From assembly GCA_030536255.1 (NCBI GenBank), contig JAUNQI010000006.1, positions 36,496-100,495 on the forward strand: a stretch of DNA of 64,000 bases. The letters run 5' to 3'. This document shows positions 56,223 through 63,947 of this stretch, one piece after another (the stretch's first letter is position 1; every line of letters begins with the position of its first letter). A model generated the notes under the pieces. The model made no database searches. It was given only the letters and a program-made list of their open reading frames with translations, and was not told the DNA's origin. Position numbers and translations under genes: made by a program. The stretch comes from Eubacteriales bacterium (GTDB taxonomy: Bacteria; Bacillota; Clostridia; Oscillospirales; Oscillospiraceae).

Positions 56223-57686
56223 ATGATATTAAACTTTAAAGCTTCAATCAAAATATTCGGAGTGGTAACCGTCATCATCGGTATCGCAATGTTCGTACCG
56301 ATGTGTGTTTCACTGTGCTTTGGTGAGTATGCCGTAGCAAAGGCTTTTCTTGTCTGCGCTCTCCCGCTCATTGCGGCAGGTATGCTGGCGGTATTACTTG
56401 TGCCTCGGACGGATATCAACTCCCTGAGTCTGCGTGATGGTTTTTTCATCGTTGTCGTATGCTGGGTCATGGTATCCGTCTGGGGCGCTTTTCCCTTCAT
56501 GGTCAGCGGAGATATCCCAAACTTTATTGATGCTTTTTTTGAGTCCGCGTCCGGGTATACAACAACCGGATCGACGCTGCTCTTCGATGTTGAGGTTTTA
56601 AGTAAAGGATGTCTATTCTGGAGATCCTTCAACCATTGGCTCGGCGGCATGGGAATCATTCTTATGACGCTCGTTATGCTCCCGATGCTCGGCTCGGGAG
56701 GCTCCAGGCTTGTTAAAGCAGAAGCTACCGGTCCGATTTATGAAAGCGGCGATTTTTCCGCACGTAAATCCTCATGGAAGCTGTACATCGTTTATCTTGT
56801 CGTTACTGTGCTCATGTACGTGATGCTGCGCTTTGGCGGTCTGCATCCGTTTGATGCCGCTGTTCATATGTTCGGTGCGCTCGGTACAGGCGGATTTTCG
56901 TGCTTCAATACAAGTATCGGCACATACGATTCCGCATACGTAGATTACGTGACAAGCTTCTTCATGCTTGTCTGCAGCATTAACTTTACACTGGTAGTCT
57001 ATGCGTGTTCGGGGAAAATGAAAAAAGCCCTGCTTGACGCAGAGCTCCTTCTCTTTAACGGTATTGTCGTTGCCTCAACAATCTTTGTAACAGTCATGCT
57101 GTGGAAAAGCGGAACATACAAGGATTTTGCACAGTCTCTGCGCTATGGCTTTTTCCACGTCTGCTCTCTGGCTTCCTCCTCAGGCTATTCGACAGATACG
57201 GTCGGTCCTTGGCCGGTTCCCTGCAAAATCGTGCTTTTCTTCCTTATGATCATAGGCGGATGCGCAGCCTCTACAAGCGGAGGAATCAAGGTAATACGCC
57301 TGCTCCTTCTGTTCAAAATTTTCAAACGCAGCCTGCAGGAAAAACGTCATCCCGGATTGGTCTGCAATGTTGCCCTTAACGGCCGGGTTCTCAGTCCGGA
57401 TACTCAGAAGAATGTTCTCAGCTATTGTATCTGTTATGCAGCAGCTGCCGTCATTGCAACTGTTCTCCTTAGTTTTGACGGAATCGATCTCCATACGTCC
57501 ATAGCAACGTGCGTCTCATCCCTGAGTAACATCGGTCCGGATTACTGGTTCGACGGCAGAGTAATGTGCTTCGGTCTTCTCTCCCCATTGGGCAAGCTGC
57601 TGAATGTAGCTCTGATGTTCCTCGGACGTCTTGAATTTCTCAGTATAGCAATGCTGTTCAGCAGAAGCTTCAGAGACAGAGTTTGA
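56223..57686 (+). CDS. trkH: Trk-type potassium uptake channel subunit TrkH
   Basis: A 487-residue membrane protein with four M1-P-M2 repeats. Filter-like segments are SGYTTTGSTLL near residue 110, LGTGGFSCFNTS near 222, and SSSGYSTDTVGPWP near 318, and the conserved GGCAASTSGGIKVIRLLLLFK links repeats near 345. It conducts K+ across the membrane under TrkA control. The ATG at 56223 begins just after trkA; an in-frame ATG at 56151 lies within trkA and is rejected. The ribosome site is weak. Confidence 0.93.
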   Translation: MILNFKASIKIFGVVTVIIGIAMFVPMCVSLCFGEYAVAKAFLVCALPLIAAGMLAVLLVPRTDINSLSLRDGFFIVVVCWVMVSVWGAFPFMVSGDIPNFIDAFFESASGYTTTGSTLLFDVEVLSKGCLFWRSFNHWLGGMGIILMTLVMLPMLGSGGSRLVKAEATGPIYESGDFSARKSSWKLYIVYLVVTVLMYVMLRFGGLHPFDAAVHMFGALGTGGFSCFNTSIGTYDSAYVDYVTSFFMLVCSINFTLVVYACSGKMKKALLDAELLLFNGIVVASTIFVTVMLWKSGTYKDFAQSLRYGFFHVCSLASSSGYSTDTVGPWPVPCKIVLFFLMIIGGCAASTSGGIKVIRLLLLFKIFKRSLQEKRHPGLVCNVALNGRVLSPDTQKNVLSYCICYAAAAVIATVLLSFDGIDLHTSIATCVSSLSNIGPDYWFDGRVMCFGLLSPLGKLLNVALMFLGRLEFLSIAMLFSRSFRDRV

Positions 57687-57699
57687 AAGGCAGGATACC

Positions 57700-58413
57700 A
57701 TGGCACAGTTTTGCGATAAAGTACTGAATATCGTATCGCTGATCACGCAGTCCGGTTTTTCCTCGCCGGAACGACGGGCCGTGTCTATAATTCCCATTGC
57801 TGCTATTGTTTTTCTTGTTCTTTTCAGAGGCCCGTTTAATATCTATTATGCGCTGCTCAGGAGACGGATCAAGACTGCACCAAAAGGGGAAATAACAGCA
57901 TACGCTCTTTTCTGCGCAGTAATCGCTGCCGTTGTTATCAGCGGAAAAACAAACGGCGAAGCAGCTGCATTAACAGCAATGCTCGTTGGTGGCTGCACGG
58001 TTTCTCCTGGGGGAGGAATTGGTCTTTCAAGGATTCTTGACAGCTTTGCTCTTGTTGGAAGAAGCATTGTGCTCAAAGGGCATCCTGATGCCGTCGTTGT
58101 CATGAGAAGGGATAGCCGGATCCTTCCGGATCATGCTGCTATGCACAGCGCGATTATGATGATGCGATACTTTCTCATTCATCTCGTTGTTGCTTTCGTA
58201 CTGTCGTTTGAAACAGCTGATTTTGCTCAGGCGCTTCTGCTTTCTGCCGGAGCCGTCAACGGGAGCGGTCTGATCATGCTTTTGTGTATCGGGGAAATTC
58301 CCGGTCTTTCGCTGTTGTCAGGAGGAATGAAGCTTTTTCTGGCCGTAGTCATGCTGCTCGGACGCCTGACCGCAATTCAGCATGTAATAGGTAATGCAAA
58401 ACACGTCAGATGA
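57700..58413 (+). CDS. Half-length TrkH-like membrane protein
   Basis: A 237-residue protein resembling only the C-terminal half of TrkH. Residues 5-40 (LNIVSLITQSGFSSPERRAV) match a pore-loop repeat, GGCTVSPGGGIGLSRILDSF near 97-116 matches the TrkH linker GGxxxSxxGGIKxxR, and HPDAVVVMRRDSRIL plus the final VMLLGRL match the TrkH tail. The first two repeats are missing and filter residues are degenerate. It starts 13 bases after trkH with GAAAGG upstream. It may be an accessory subunit or a decayed duplicate; it has no internal stop. Confidence 0.7.
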   Translation: MAQFCDKVLNIVSLITQSGFSSPERRAVSIIPIAAIVFLVLFRGPFNIYYALLRRRIKTAPKGEITAYALFCAVIAAVVISGKTNGEAAALTAMLVGGCTVSPGGGIGLSRILDSFALVGRSIVLKGHPDAVVVMRRDSRILPDHAAMHSAIMMMRYFLIHLVVAFVLSFETADFAQALLLSAGAVNGSGLIMLLCIGEIPGLSLLSGGMKLFLAVVMLLGRLTAIQHVIGNAKHVR

Positions 58414-58440
58414 AACGTTATAATATTCCTGAAATATACT

Positions 58441-58484
58441 AAATCTCTGCCAGTCTTAAACCCGATTGGCAGAGATTTTTATTT
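58441..58484. terminator. Bidirectional terminator after the trk operon
   Basis: AAATCTCTGCCA/TGGCAGAGATTT arms (58441-58452 and 58467-58478) followed by a T-rich tail; A residues at the left edge serve the opposite strand. Confidence 0.92.
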
Positions 58485-58521
58485 TCAGAGATTTTGCTTT
58501 TGTTCCAAAACGGAAGTAATT

Positions 58522-59133
58522 TCAGTGAGTAATGCTGATACTCTCAATCACAGGTTGCGCATCATGGGGAACACTTCCGTTATTGTCCGTCACAGGGACG
58601 CTTCTGCAGATGCTGTCCACTACATCCATCCCCTCTGTGACGTAACCAAAACAGGCATATTGTCCGTCAAGAAAAGTACTGTCGGCTTGCACTATAAAGA
58701 ATTGAGAGCTGGCAGAGTTCATGTCGTTTGCCCGCGCCATGGAAACGGCACCTCTGGTGTGTGACTGGTCGTTATTCACCCCATTTGCTGAAAACTCTCC
58801 CCTGATTTTTTCAGCGCTTCCGCCAGTCCCGGTGCCGGTGGGGTCCCCGCCCTGCATCATAAAACCATCCATAATTCTGTGGAAGGTCAAACCATTATAA
58901 AAGTCAGATTCGGCCAGAGCGACGAAGTTGGTCACGGTTATAGGAGCTTTATCGGCATTCATCTCAAAGCGTACTGTTCCATAATCTCTGATAACAAGCT
59001 CCGCATAGTATATTCCGGTCAAAAGGGACTGATCCGATTCCTGCACTCCGGTAACGGTTTTTTCTTTGCCGCAGCCAGTAATCACTAAGGACATCGATAA
59101 AAGGAACGCAAAAAAGACACAGATTTTTTTCAT
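58522..59133 (-). CDS. Cyclophilin-type peptidyl-prolyl isomerase, lipoprotein
   Basis: A 203-residue exported foldase. The N-terminus has a lipoprotein signal (MKKICVFFAFLLSMSLV then ITGC lipobox), so it is anchored outside the membrane. The cyclophilin core has FHRIMDGFMMQGGDPTGTG near residues 88-106, the catalytic Arg in that FHRI motif, and SSQFFIVQ near 142. It helps fold exported proteins. The ATG at 59133 has GGAGG eight bases upstream. It is downstream of a tiny hydrophobic frame and a gene fragment. Confidence 0.93.
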   Translation of the reverse strand: MKKICVFFAFLLSMSLVITGCGKEKTVTGVQESDQSLLTGIYYAELVIRDYGTVRFEMNADKAPITVTNFVALAESDFYNGLTFHRIMDGFMMQGGDPTGTGTGGSAEKIRGEFSANGVNNDQSHTRGAVSMARANDMNSASSQFFIVQADSTFLDGQYACFGYVTEGMDVVDSICRSVPVTDNNGSVPHDAQPVIESISITH

Positions 59134-59179
59134 GATAAGATCCTCCAGATTCATCAGTTTTGCAATATGTTGTGCTTAT

Positions 59180-59251
59180 CTAAAAAACAAGAGACAACAA
59201 CAGTCCAACAGTCATAACAAGAATTAGGATTGCTGAGAGTTGCTTTTTCAT
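59180..59251 (-). CDS. Possible 23-residue hydrophobic peptide
   Basis: A frame starting MKKQLSAILILVMTVGLLLS and ending in TAG has a near-perfect GGAGGAAC ribosome site seven bases before the ATG. It is one membrane helix with basic N-terminus. It may be a real small membrane peptide or the leftover signal peptide of a decayed exported protein, since a gene fragment lies just upstream. Confidence 0.4.
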   Translation of the reverse strand: MKKQLSAILILVMTVGLLLSLVF

Positions 59252-59292
59252 TATTGTTCCTCCAAAAATTTCAAGCTTGGCAAATAATCCAA

Positions 59293-59631
59293 TCAGGAGA
59301 TCCAAAACTCCCCCCAGATTTCATAGTCGTACTGATTATTTTCTGAAGCTGGGAAAACATATTCCTGGAAACTGTCTGTATGGTTCTCAGCCCAGAAATC
59401 AATGCTGTTTTCGCAGTTGATTTCGTTCCCATCTGAATCTTTCAAATAGACACGACCGTGGTTATCCGTATTCAAAACATCATCATATTTTACTTGAATA
59501 TGTAACTTGCCATCAACAAGCCCGAAGCCGGTAAGACTAGCACCAGGAACCAAACTGACTGTATTGCTGTCGTTAGGCATGATGAAAAAATCATCCTCAC
59601 CCGAAAGCTGCTGCTTACCGAACAGTTTCAC
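59293..59631 (-). pseudogene. Fragment of an exported or anti-sigma-like protein
   Basis: A 112-codon frame (GTG start at 59631) with a beta-rich sequence, for example GFGLVDGKLHIQVKYDDVLN and SFQEYVFPASENN. It resembles the C-terminal domain of larger membrane-anchored proteins. There is no signal peptide or membrane helix, and the frame is closed by a stop 15 codons upstream. So it is probably the tail of a truncated gene. The original family is uncertain. Confidence 0.4.
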
Positions 59632-59809
59632 GACGAGCGTGTGAAGAAACTTGCGACCAACGGTTATGCTTCAAGCTTTCTTGTTACGATTGGAGCCGCG
59701 ATTCCAGAACCTTAGCACTACATATGAATACTTGGGGATATAGGATAATTATATTTAAAGCAGTGCCACCTTTTAATTTTTCCTACCTTTAATTAAAGAG
59801 TGCAGTAGG

Positions 59810-59909
59810 GTGGGTTCAAATACTCCGGCAGCGTTGTAATCCCGGAGTCCCGGAAAACGAAAAAAGCGAGGTCGGCAGGTTCGCATTTGAACCCACTGAC
59901 CTCGCTTTT
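59810..59909. other. Nested inverted repeats
   Basis: GTGGGTTCAAAT (59810-59821) pairs with ATTTGAACCCAC (59885-59896). Inside is ACTCCGG/CCGGAGT (59822-59828 with 59842-59848), and overlapping the end is AAAAGCGAGGTC/GACCTCGCTTTT (59862-59873 with 59898-59909), which by itself looks like a terminator. The two long pairings cannot both form, a switch-like arrangement. Confidence 0.65.
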
Positions 59910-59939
59910 GGCTTTATATCTATGGTTTTTCGGTATGAA

Positions 59940-59982
59940 TAATTAAAAAGTACGGTAGCAATTTGTATCATTGCTACCGTAC
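59940..59982 (-). terminator. Terminator of the toxin-antitoxin-like operon
   Basis: Perfect 12-base arms GTACGGTAGCAA/TTGCTACCGTAC (59950-59961 and 59971-59982). On the minus strand the stem is followed by TTTTTAATT, so it would end transcripts coming from the nucleotidyltransferase gene. Confidence 0.82.
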
Positions 59983-60012
59983 CTTTGTGGCAGATAACGC
60001 TAATTTTGATAG

Positions 60013-60064
60013 AATTGCATACCCCTGTTTGAGCCAGCCCGGTTTCAAATAGGGGTATGCAATT
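60013..60064. repeat. Large hairpin containing GGGGTATGC repeats
   Basis: AATTGCATACCCCT (60013-60026) and AGGGGTATGCAATT (60051-60064) pair perfectly. The arms include two of four local copies of GGGGTATKC; the others are at 60094-60102 and 60114-60122. Confidence 0.7.
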
Positions 60065-60159
60065 TCATTTCTAGATCGTTGTTCCACAACTTTGGGGTAT
60101 TCATTTTTCTCGTGGGGTATGCACGAGGTTCCAATAACCAGAGGGATATAAGTATCCCG

Positions 60160-60921
60160 TCAGTTATAGGCATCAAGCGTCCGCAGGAAAAGATCGTTCA
60201 GGACCTTCCAACTGTTATTTTGCTCTTTTGCAAGCTCTTTGATTTTTTCTTTGATGGAAACAATCTCCCGATCCAGATACTCATTTATAGCATCGATCTT
60301 CGGAATCTCTTTAACCTCGGGAGAATTCATTTTCAGATCAAGAAGCCTATCAACATCAGGTCTAAGCTCCGTCGGGAGCTCTGCAGCTGCCAAATCATCG
60401 AAAAGCATCGGAGGCGGAGTCCGGCGATTAAGCACCCAATTGCAAGCGAGAACTGGACGAAGCACATAAAAGTACTTCTTGGCTTTAACCATTTCTCTCT
60501 TGAGGTATTCACGGTAATTGCCCTCAGCCATGCTGATGTAGTGATACAGGCTCTTCTGGCTAGAGAAGTATTCTGTCATGATGATTCTGAACTGATCGGC
60601 GAACTCGGTCTCCATGTAAACAATCGGCGATGAGAACCATTCGAACAGCGTCGGGTTTGATCTATACAACAGGCGCAGAGCCTTCTGCAAATCCCAGCCA
60701 TTAATATCCAACTCATCATTTATCGGAAGCTCGATAACATCACGGACTTCCTCCAACCTAAGATAATACTCTTTCGGTCTGACGTAGATAAATCGGACGT
60801 CATAGTCGCTGTCCGGGGAAGCAAAGCCCCAAGCGCGGCTGCCGGACTCCACGGCAAGCAAAATCTTGACGTTGTTTTCCGCTTCAATCTTTTTCAGTTC
60901 ATTTACGATTAATTCTTCCAC
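60160..60921 (-). CDS. COG3541 (YcgL-type) nucleotidyltransferase
   Basis: A 253-residue protein of the DNA polymerase beta superfamily. The catalytic motif ESGSRAWGFASPDSDYDVRF lies at about residues 25-44, with the G-S motif and the D-x-D acidic pair (SDYD), and a third acidic residue likely in ELDINGWDL. COG3541 members are uncharacterised nucleotidyltransferases often found with mobile and defence genes. It is the last gene of an operon with higB and higA-immA, and could modify tRNA or a partner protein; this is inference. Confidence 0.8.
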   Translation of the reverse strand: MEELIVNELKKIEAENNVKILLAVESGSRAWGFASPDSDYDVRFIYVRPKEYYLRLEEVRDVIELPINDELDINGWDLQKALRLLYRSNPTLFEWFSSPIVYMETEFADQFRIIMTEYFSSQKSLYHYISMAEGNYREYLKREMVKAKKYFYVLRPVLACNWVLNRRTPPPMLFDDLAAAELPTELRPDVDRLLDLKMNSPEVKEIPKIDAINEYLDREIVSIKEKIKELAKEQNNSWKVLNDLFLRTLDAYN

Positions 60922-60945
60922 GTTTGTTTGCTTGCCTCTTTCGCA

Positions 60946-61536
60946 TCATAAATCGTCCTCGTCATAGTTCCTGTCCCTGTATAAAAGATCACGAAGAGTT
61001 ACGTCATTTGCCATGCCTTTTAAAGAGTGACATGGGTAAAACTTTAAAGTTCTTAAACTAAGGAAACTGTCTCCAATCTCTGATAATGGGATAGGTTCAA
61101 AGTCATCCATTTGCTTATTAAACTTTAAGCAAATAGGATGAAGTATCAGCGGCGTCCAAGATGCTTGTAAGTTTTTATCTGAATAAAAAGCGTCGACATT
61201 ATTACGGCACTGTTCGACTTTCTGATTAGATAAAAATGGATAAATAGCTTCTTCGGCAGTCTGACAGGATGAGAACAGAAGCGAATCATCCCAGCCATAT
61301 TCACAACAGAAAATCGAAGAAACAGAGCATCCGAATGACGTAGGGTCATCGATTTCGAATTCATCCATAAAAAGCATAGATCTTCGCCAACCGTCAACAG
61401 ACTGCTGGGAAACATTAAAAATTGCGGGAGCCTTTCTTCGAAAAGAATGACTATGTGAGCCGTCTGGCTTGACAATATAAGGATAACCGGCAGCAGTTGT
61501 TTCGAACCAAAACGCTCTATTGGAACCGAAAGTCAT
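60946..61536 (-). CDS. Unknown protein in the higBA-nucleotidyltransferase operon
   Basis: A 196-residue protein with no recognised domain. It begins MTFGSNRAFWFETTAAGYPY, is rich in aromatic residues and Cys, and has no signal peptide or membrane helix. GGAGG lies seven bases before the ATG at 61536; a start eight codons earlier is less likely. It lies 39 bases after the HigA-ImmA gene and 24 bases before the nucleotidyltransferase gene, so it is likely part of the same unit. Confidence 0.7.
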   Translation of the reverse strand: MTFGSNRAFWFETTAAGYPYIVKPDGSHSHSFRRKAPAIFNVSQQSVDGWRRSMLFMDEFEIDDPTSFGCSVSSIFCCEYGWDDSLLFSSCQTAEEAIYPFLSNQKVEQCRNNVDAFYSDKNLQASWTPLILHPICLKFNKQMDDFEPIPLSEIGDSFLSLRTLKFYPCHSLKGMANDVTLRDLLYRDRNYDEDDL

Positions 61537-61575
61537 GTTATTGCCTCCATTGATCAACACTTCATTTGAAACAGT

Positions 61576-62676
61576 TCATCCTTCAGCCCACTTGAACCTA
61601 GGCTTATACCTAGTAAAGCGACTCCAAGGAATCTTTTTCTCTTTTTGCAGTCTGCCAATAACAACATACGGAGGCACGTTTTGCTTCCGTGCATGAGCAG
61701 CAATAGATGAATATGAGAAAGAGCCAGCATCAACAAATCTTTGATATGGCTCCGGGGACAAAAGCGAATTGCTTGCAAATTCGTCAGCTGCAGTTTCCAT
61801 TAAGGAGTCTTTTGAATAATCCGCGTCAATAAAGCTCCCCGCTTTGGAAAGGTCCCCGTTTACAATATGGCCGAGTTCATGAAATAATGAAAACCAAAAT
61901 ATGTCAGCGAAAGATCCGCGAATGGTTAAAACCATTTGATAAGTATTATCTTCTTTTCGCGCTATATATCCATGAACCGGGGCACCTCTGAAATTGTGAA
62001 CAACACTGAAATCAATCCCGTACTGAGCAAAAAGGCCTATAAGCGCAGGTTGAGGATCTCCCTTGTTTGCAAGCATGATCTGCTTGATTTCAGCAATGAG
62101 CTGGTCTATTTTTTCAGTGTTAAACCCTGATGAGAGTTGTCTATCTGCACCCTGTACTTTGCAAATACTTAGCCAAGCGCCAAGCACATCAGGATCTATT
62201 GGAGCTTTGTCGGATAAACGAAACGCTCCAGTTGGCGCTAGTGTTCTAAGTCTAGTTAGGTTGCTCACTTGGAGAACCTTCCTGGTGCAAATAATAAGTT
62301 GCTCTGCCGTTCCTTCGAGAGGAATAAGCCTACATCCTTGAAGATACTTTACGACTTCATGAATGTTGGAGAATACTTCTCGTTCTCCATCATTAATAGT
62401 GTTTTCTTCTTGTAAACTGATGAGCTCGGCATCATAGTTTGCCTGCAAATTAAGCCAAAATGAGCTAGGAACGCCAAGGGCGTATTCAAGCCCCATAGCA
62501 AAACTCTTAGAAATATCCTTTTTGCCATGAATAACGTCGCTTAAAAATGCTTCTGATACTCCCGACCTTAGAGCCAACTCTTTCTGGGTAATATCACGGT
62601 CTTCAAGTATATCAGAAATTGTTTCTCCAGGGTGGATAAGTAAATCAAGGGATATACCATGATTCTTTGCCGCCAT
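61576..62676 (-). CDS. HigA-type antitoxin fused to ImmA/IrrE metallopeptidase
   Basis: A 366-residue two-domain protein. Residues 10-75 are an XRE-type helix-turn-helix of the HigA/VapI group (HPGETISDILEDRDITQKEL and ALRSGVSEAFLSDVIHGKK). The C-terminal part (about 190-310) is an ImmA/IrrE zinc peptidase with the HExxH motif in LFHELGHIVNGD and the downstream acidic ligand in METAADEFASNSLL. Such proteins repress their operon and may cleave or be cleaved under stress. The ATG at 62676 is used; a TTG three codons earlier is possible. It overlaps the higB gene by 32 bases. Confidence 0.9.
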   Translation of the reverse strand: MAAKNHGISLDLLIHPGETISDILEDRDITQKELALRSGVSEAFLSDVIHGKKDISKSFAMGLEYALGVPSSFWLNLQANYDAELISLQEENTINDGEREVFSNIHEVVKYLQGCRLIPLEGTAEQLIICTRKVLQVSNLTRLRTLAPTGAFRLSDKAPIDPDVLGAWLSICKVQGADRQLSSGFNTEKIDQLIAEIKQIMLANKGDPQPALIGLFAQYGIDFSVVHNFRGAPVHGYIARKEDNTYQMVLTIRGSFADIFWFSLFHELGHIVNGDLSKAGSFIDADYSKDSLMETAADEFASNSLLSPEPYQRFVDAGSFSYSSIAAHARKQNVPPYVVIGRLQKEKKIPWSRFTRYKPRFKWAEG

Positions 62677-62983
62677 GATAATCAACCACTCCTTCCATTA
62701 CAATTTCTTCGCATATCATAACAGCTTTACCATTGTCACAAGGTTTTACGATTAGTCGAACATTACCTGTGACGCGAACAGAATACTTTCCTTCATCTTT
62801 TCCACTCAGGGGCTCCGGGTGGCCAAGATTCAGCTTGAGAAAATCTCCGAAGGTGTCTGCCGCCTTCAATCGGTCAATGTGCTTTTTGATCGTTCTCACC
62901 CAATCTTCTGGGATTTTCTTCTTCATCTCAGCATAGTCTTCGAAATAGCGCTCGACCTTTTTGCTTTCATAAATTATCCGCAA
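62645..62983 (-). CDS. HigB-like RelE/ParE-family toxin
   Basis: A 112-residue protein of the type II toxin fold. It begins RIIYESKKVERYFEDYAEMK and ends with KYSVRVTGNVRLIVKP and VVDYHGGKE, the RelE/HigB beta-sheet core with its Arg residues. These toxins cut mRNA at the ribosome. The start codon appears to be TTG (62981-62983) with AAGGTGA five bases before it, since no ATG gives a full fold. Toxin-first order and overlap with the antitoxin are typical of higBA. Confidence 0.87.
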   Translation of the reverse strand: MRIIYESKKVERYFEDYAEMKKKIPEDWVRTIKKHIDRLKAADTFGDFLKLNLGHPEPLSGKDEGKYSVRVTGNVRLIVKPCDNGKAVMICEEIVMEGVVDYHGGKESWYIP

Positions 62984-63003
62984 GTTGTCACCTTCGCCCT
63001 CCG

Positions 63004-63095
63004 TTAAGCCAAATAGAATTAGCCATTTAGTTAAGACGGTATCATTTTAGCATGGTTTGTTTGTCAAGTCAATATGAAGTTAGCCAATTGGCTAA
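63004..63095 (-). promoter_or_regulatory. higBA promoter and operators
   Basis: Minus-strand TTGACT (63067-63072), 17 bases, TAAAAT (63044-63049). A perfect 16-base palindrome TTAGCCAATTGGCTAA (63080-63095) lies just upstream of the -35, and related half-sites TTAGCCAT (63019-63026) and TTAAGCCAAAT (63004-63014) lie downstream. These are probable binding sites for the HigA-type repressor. Confidence 0.75.
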
Positions 63096-63128
63096 TTTAT
63101 CAGCGGCCACTATGATCAACGCCACAAA

Positions 63129-63947
63129 TCACAGAGTACTTTCCTCAATTCTGTTCAGTGAGAATCCCTCTTGCTTTTTACACACAATAATAAGCGAGTA
63201 CGGATTTTTAATTTTATGATTGCTAAGTTTATACGACCATATCATCATGTCCAGTAATTCTTGCTGTGTCATGGATACGCCGTCTATTCGTGTTACACCG
63301 GAGCCAAGAATAGGAATGCAAATATTTCTTTGACCATAATATTTGTCAATCTCTTGCCATAAGACAGATAGCGATTCAATGTATTCATCGCGAGACATCC
63401 TACCGAGTCCACTTTCATCGAGTTTCGCAAATGACATTAATAGGTAATCGCCATTAGGGACAAGTTTTCCTGACTCATACCGGGTCATATGTTGAAAATG
63501 TGATTTAGATTTTGCAGGAACAAGATGAACAGCGTCAATTAATGGCTGCATATCTTCTATTGAATACTTCCTAAGATATTGTCCACAAAGGGAAGATGCG
63601 TTTATATCAGACGGCATTTCGCCAACACGTAATGTGTAACATTCATCGAATGGAATAACTTTTTTGCAATTATCAATTTCAAAAATGTCGCCATACTCTA
63701 TCTTAATTTTATAGTTTTTTCCTTTTATAGTAACGCTTTGACGAATCTTTCTATAAAGAGCAATTGCGAGTGTGGAAAACATAAAAACGGCAAGAACTGA
63801 AATAACTCGCATAATTATGGTATTACATACTTCAGTCCATTTGGGGTTTAATTCGATTAATTTGAATACATCTTCCGGTAGTAGCGTAAAAGCTGCTGTT
63901 GAAATAGATGCTGTGAGCGCGACACTTTTTTTCAAGAAGTCATTCAT
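63129..63947 (-). CDS. Two-TM plus macro-domain protein, type II Thoeris ThsA-like
   Basis: A 272-residue protein with two predicted membrane helices (about residues 8-25 and 43-65) and a C-terminal macro-type domain (about 78-262). The macro features are KIEYGDIFEI near 84 and CIPILGSGVTRIDGVSMTQQ near 212. The same layout is used by the membrane effector of type II Thoeris, where a TIR protein makes a nucleotide signal that the macro domain senses. The gene starts inside the end of an upstream frame that leaves the window. Fold assignment is good; the Thoeris link is inferred. Confidence 0.65.
   Translation of the reverse strand: MNDFLKKSVALTASISTAAFTLLPEDVFKLIELNPKWTEVCNTIIMRVISVLAVFMFSTLAIALYRKIRQSVTIKGKNYKIKIEYGDIFEIDNCKKVIPFDECYTLRVGEMPSDINASSLCGQYLRKYSIEDMQPLIDAVHLVPAKSKSHFQHMTRYESGKLVPNGDYLLMSFAKLDESGLGRMSRDEYIESLSVLWQEIDKYYGQRNICIPILGSGVTRIDGVSMTQQELLDMMIWSYKLSNHKIKNPYSLIIVCKKQEGFSLNRIEESTL

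Larger units (their letters stand above)
59632..60159. other. 528-base region without genes, rich in hairpins
   Basis: No coding frame is convincing here. It holds a nested structure at 59810-59909, a minus-strand terminator at 59944-59982, a large hairpin at 60013-60064 and four copies of GGGGTATKC. It separates the chromosomal genes from the toxin-antitoxin-like operon and looks like a recombination or integration scar. Confidence 0.6.

Noticed and set aside
59805..59850. tRNA-like T-arm sequence GGGTTCAAATAC
   Set aside because: No anticodon arm, acceptor stem or CCA end can be built around it; the match is explained by the nested inverted repeats.
60079..60633. Plus-strand open frame of about 184 codons over the nucleotidyltransferase gene
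   Set aside because: It is antisense to a gene with clear catalytic motifs and starts in the hairpin region without a ribosome site.
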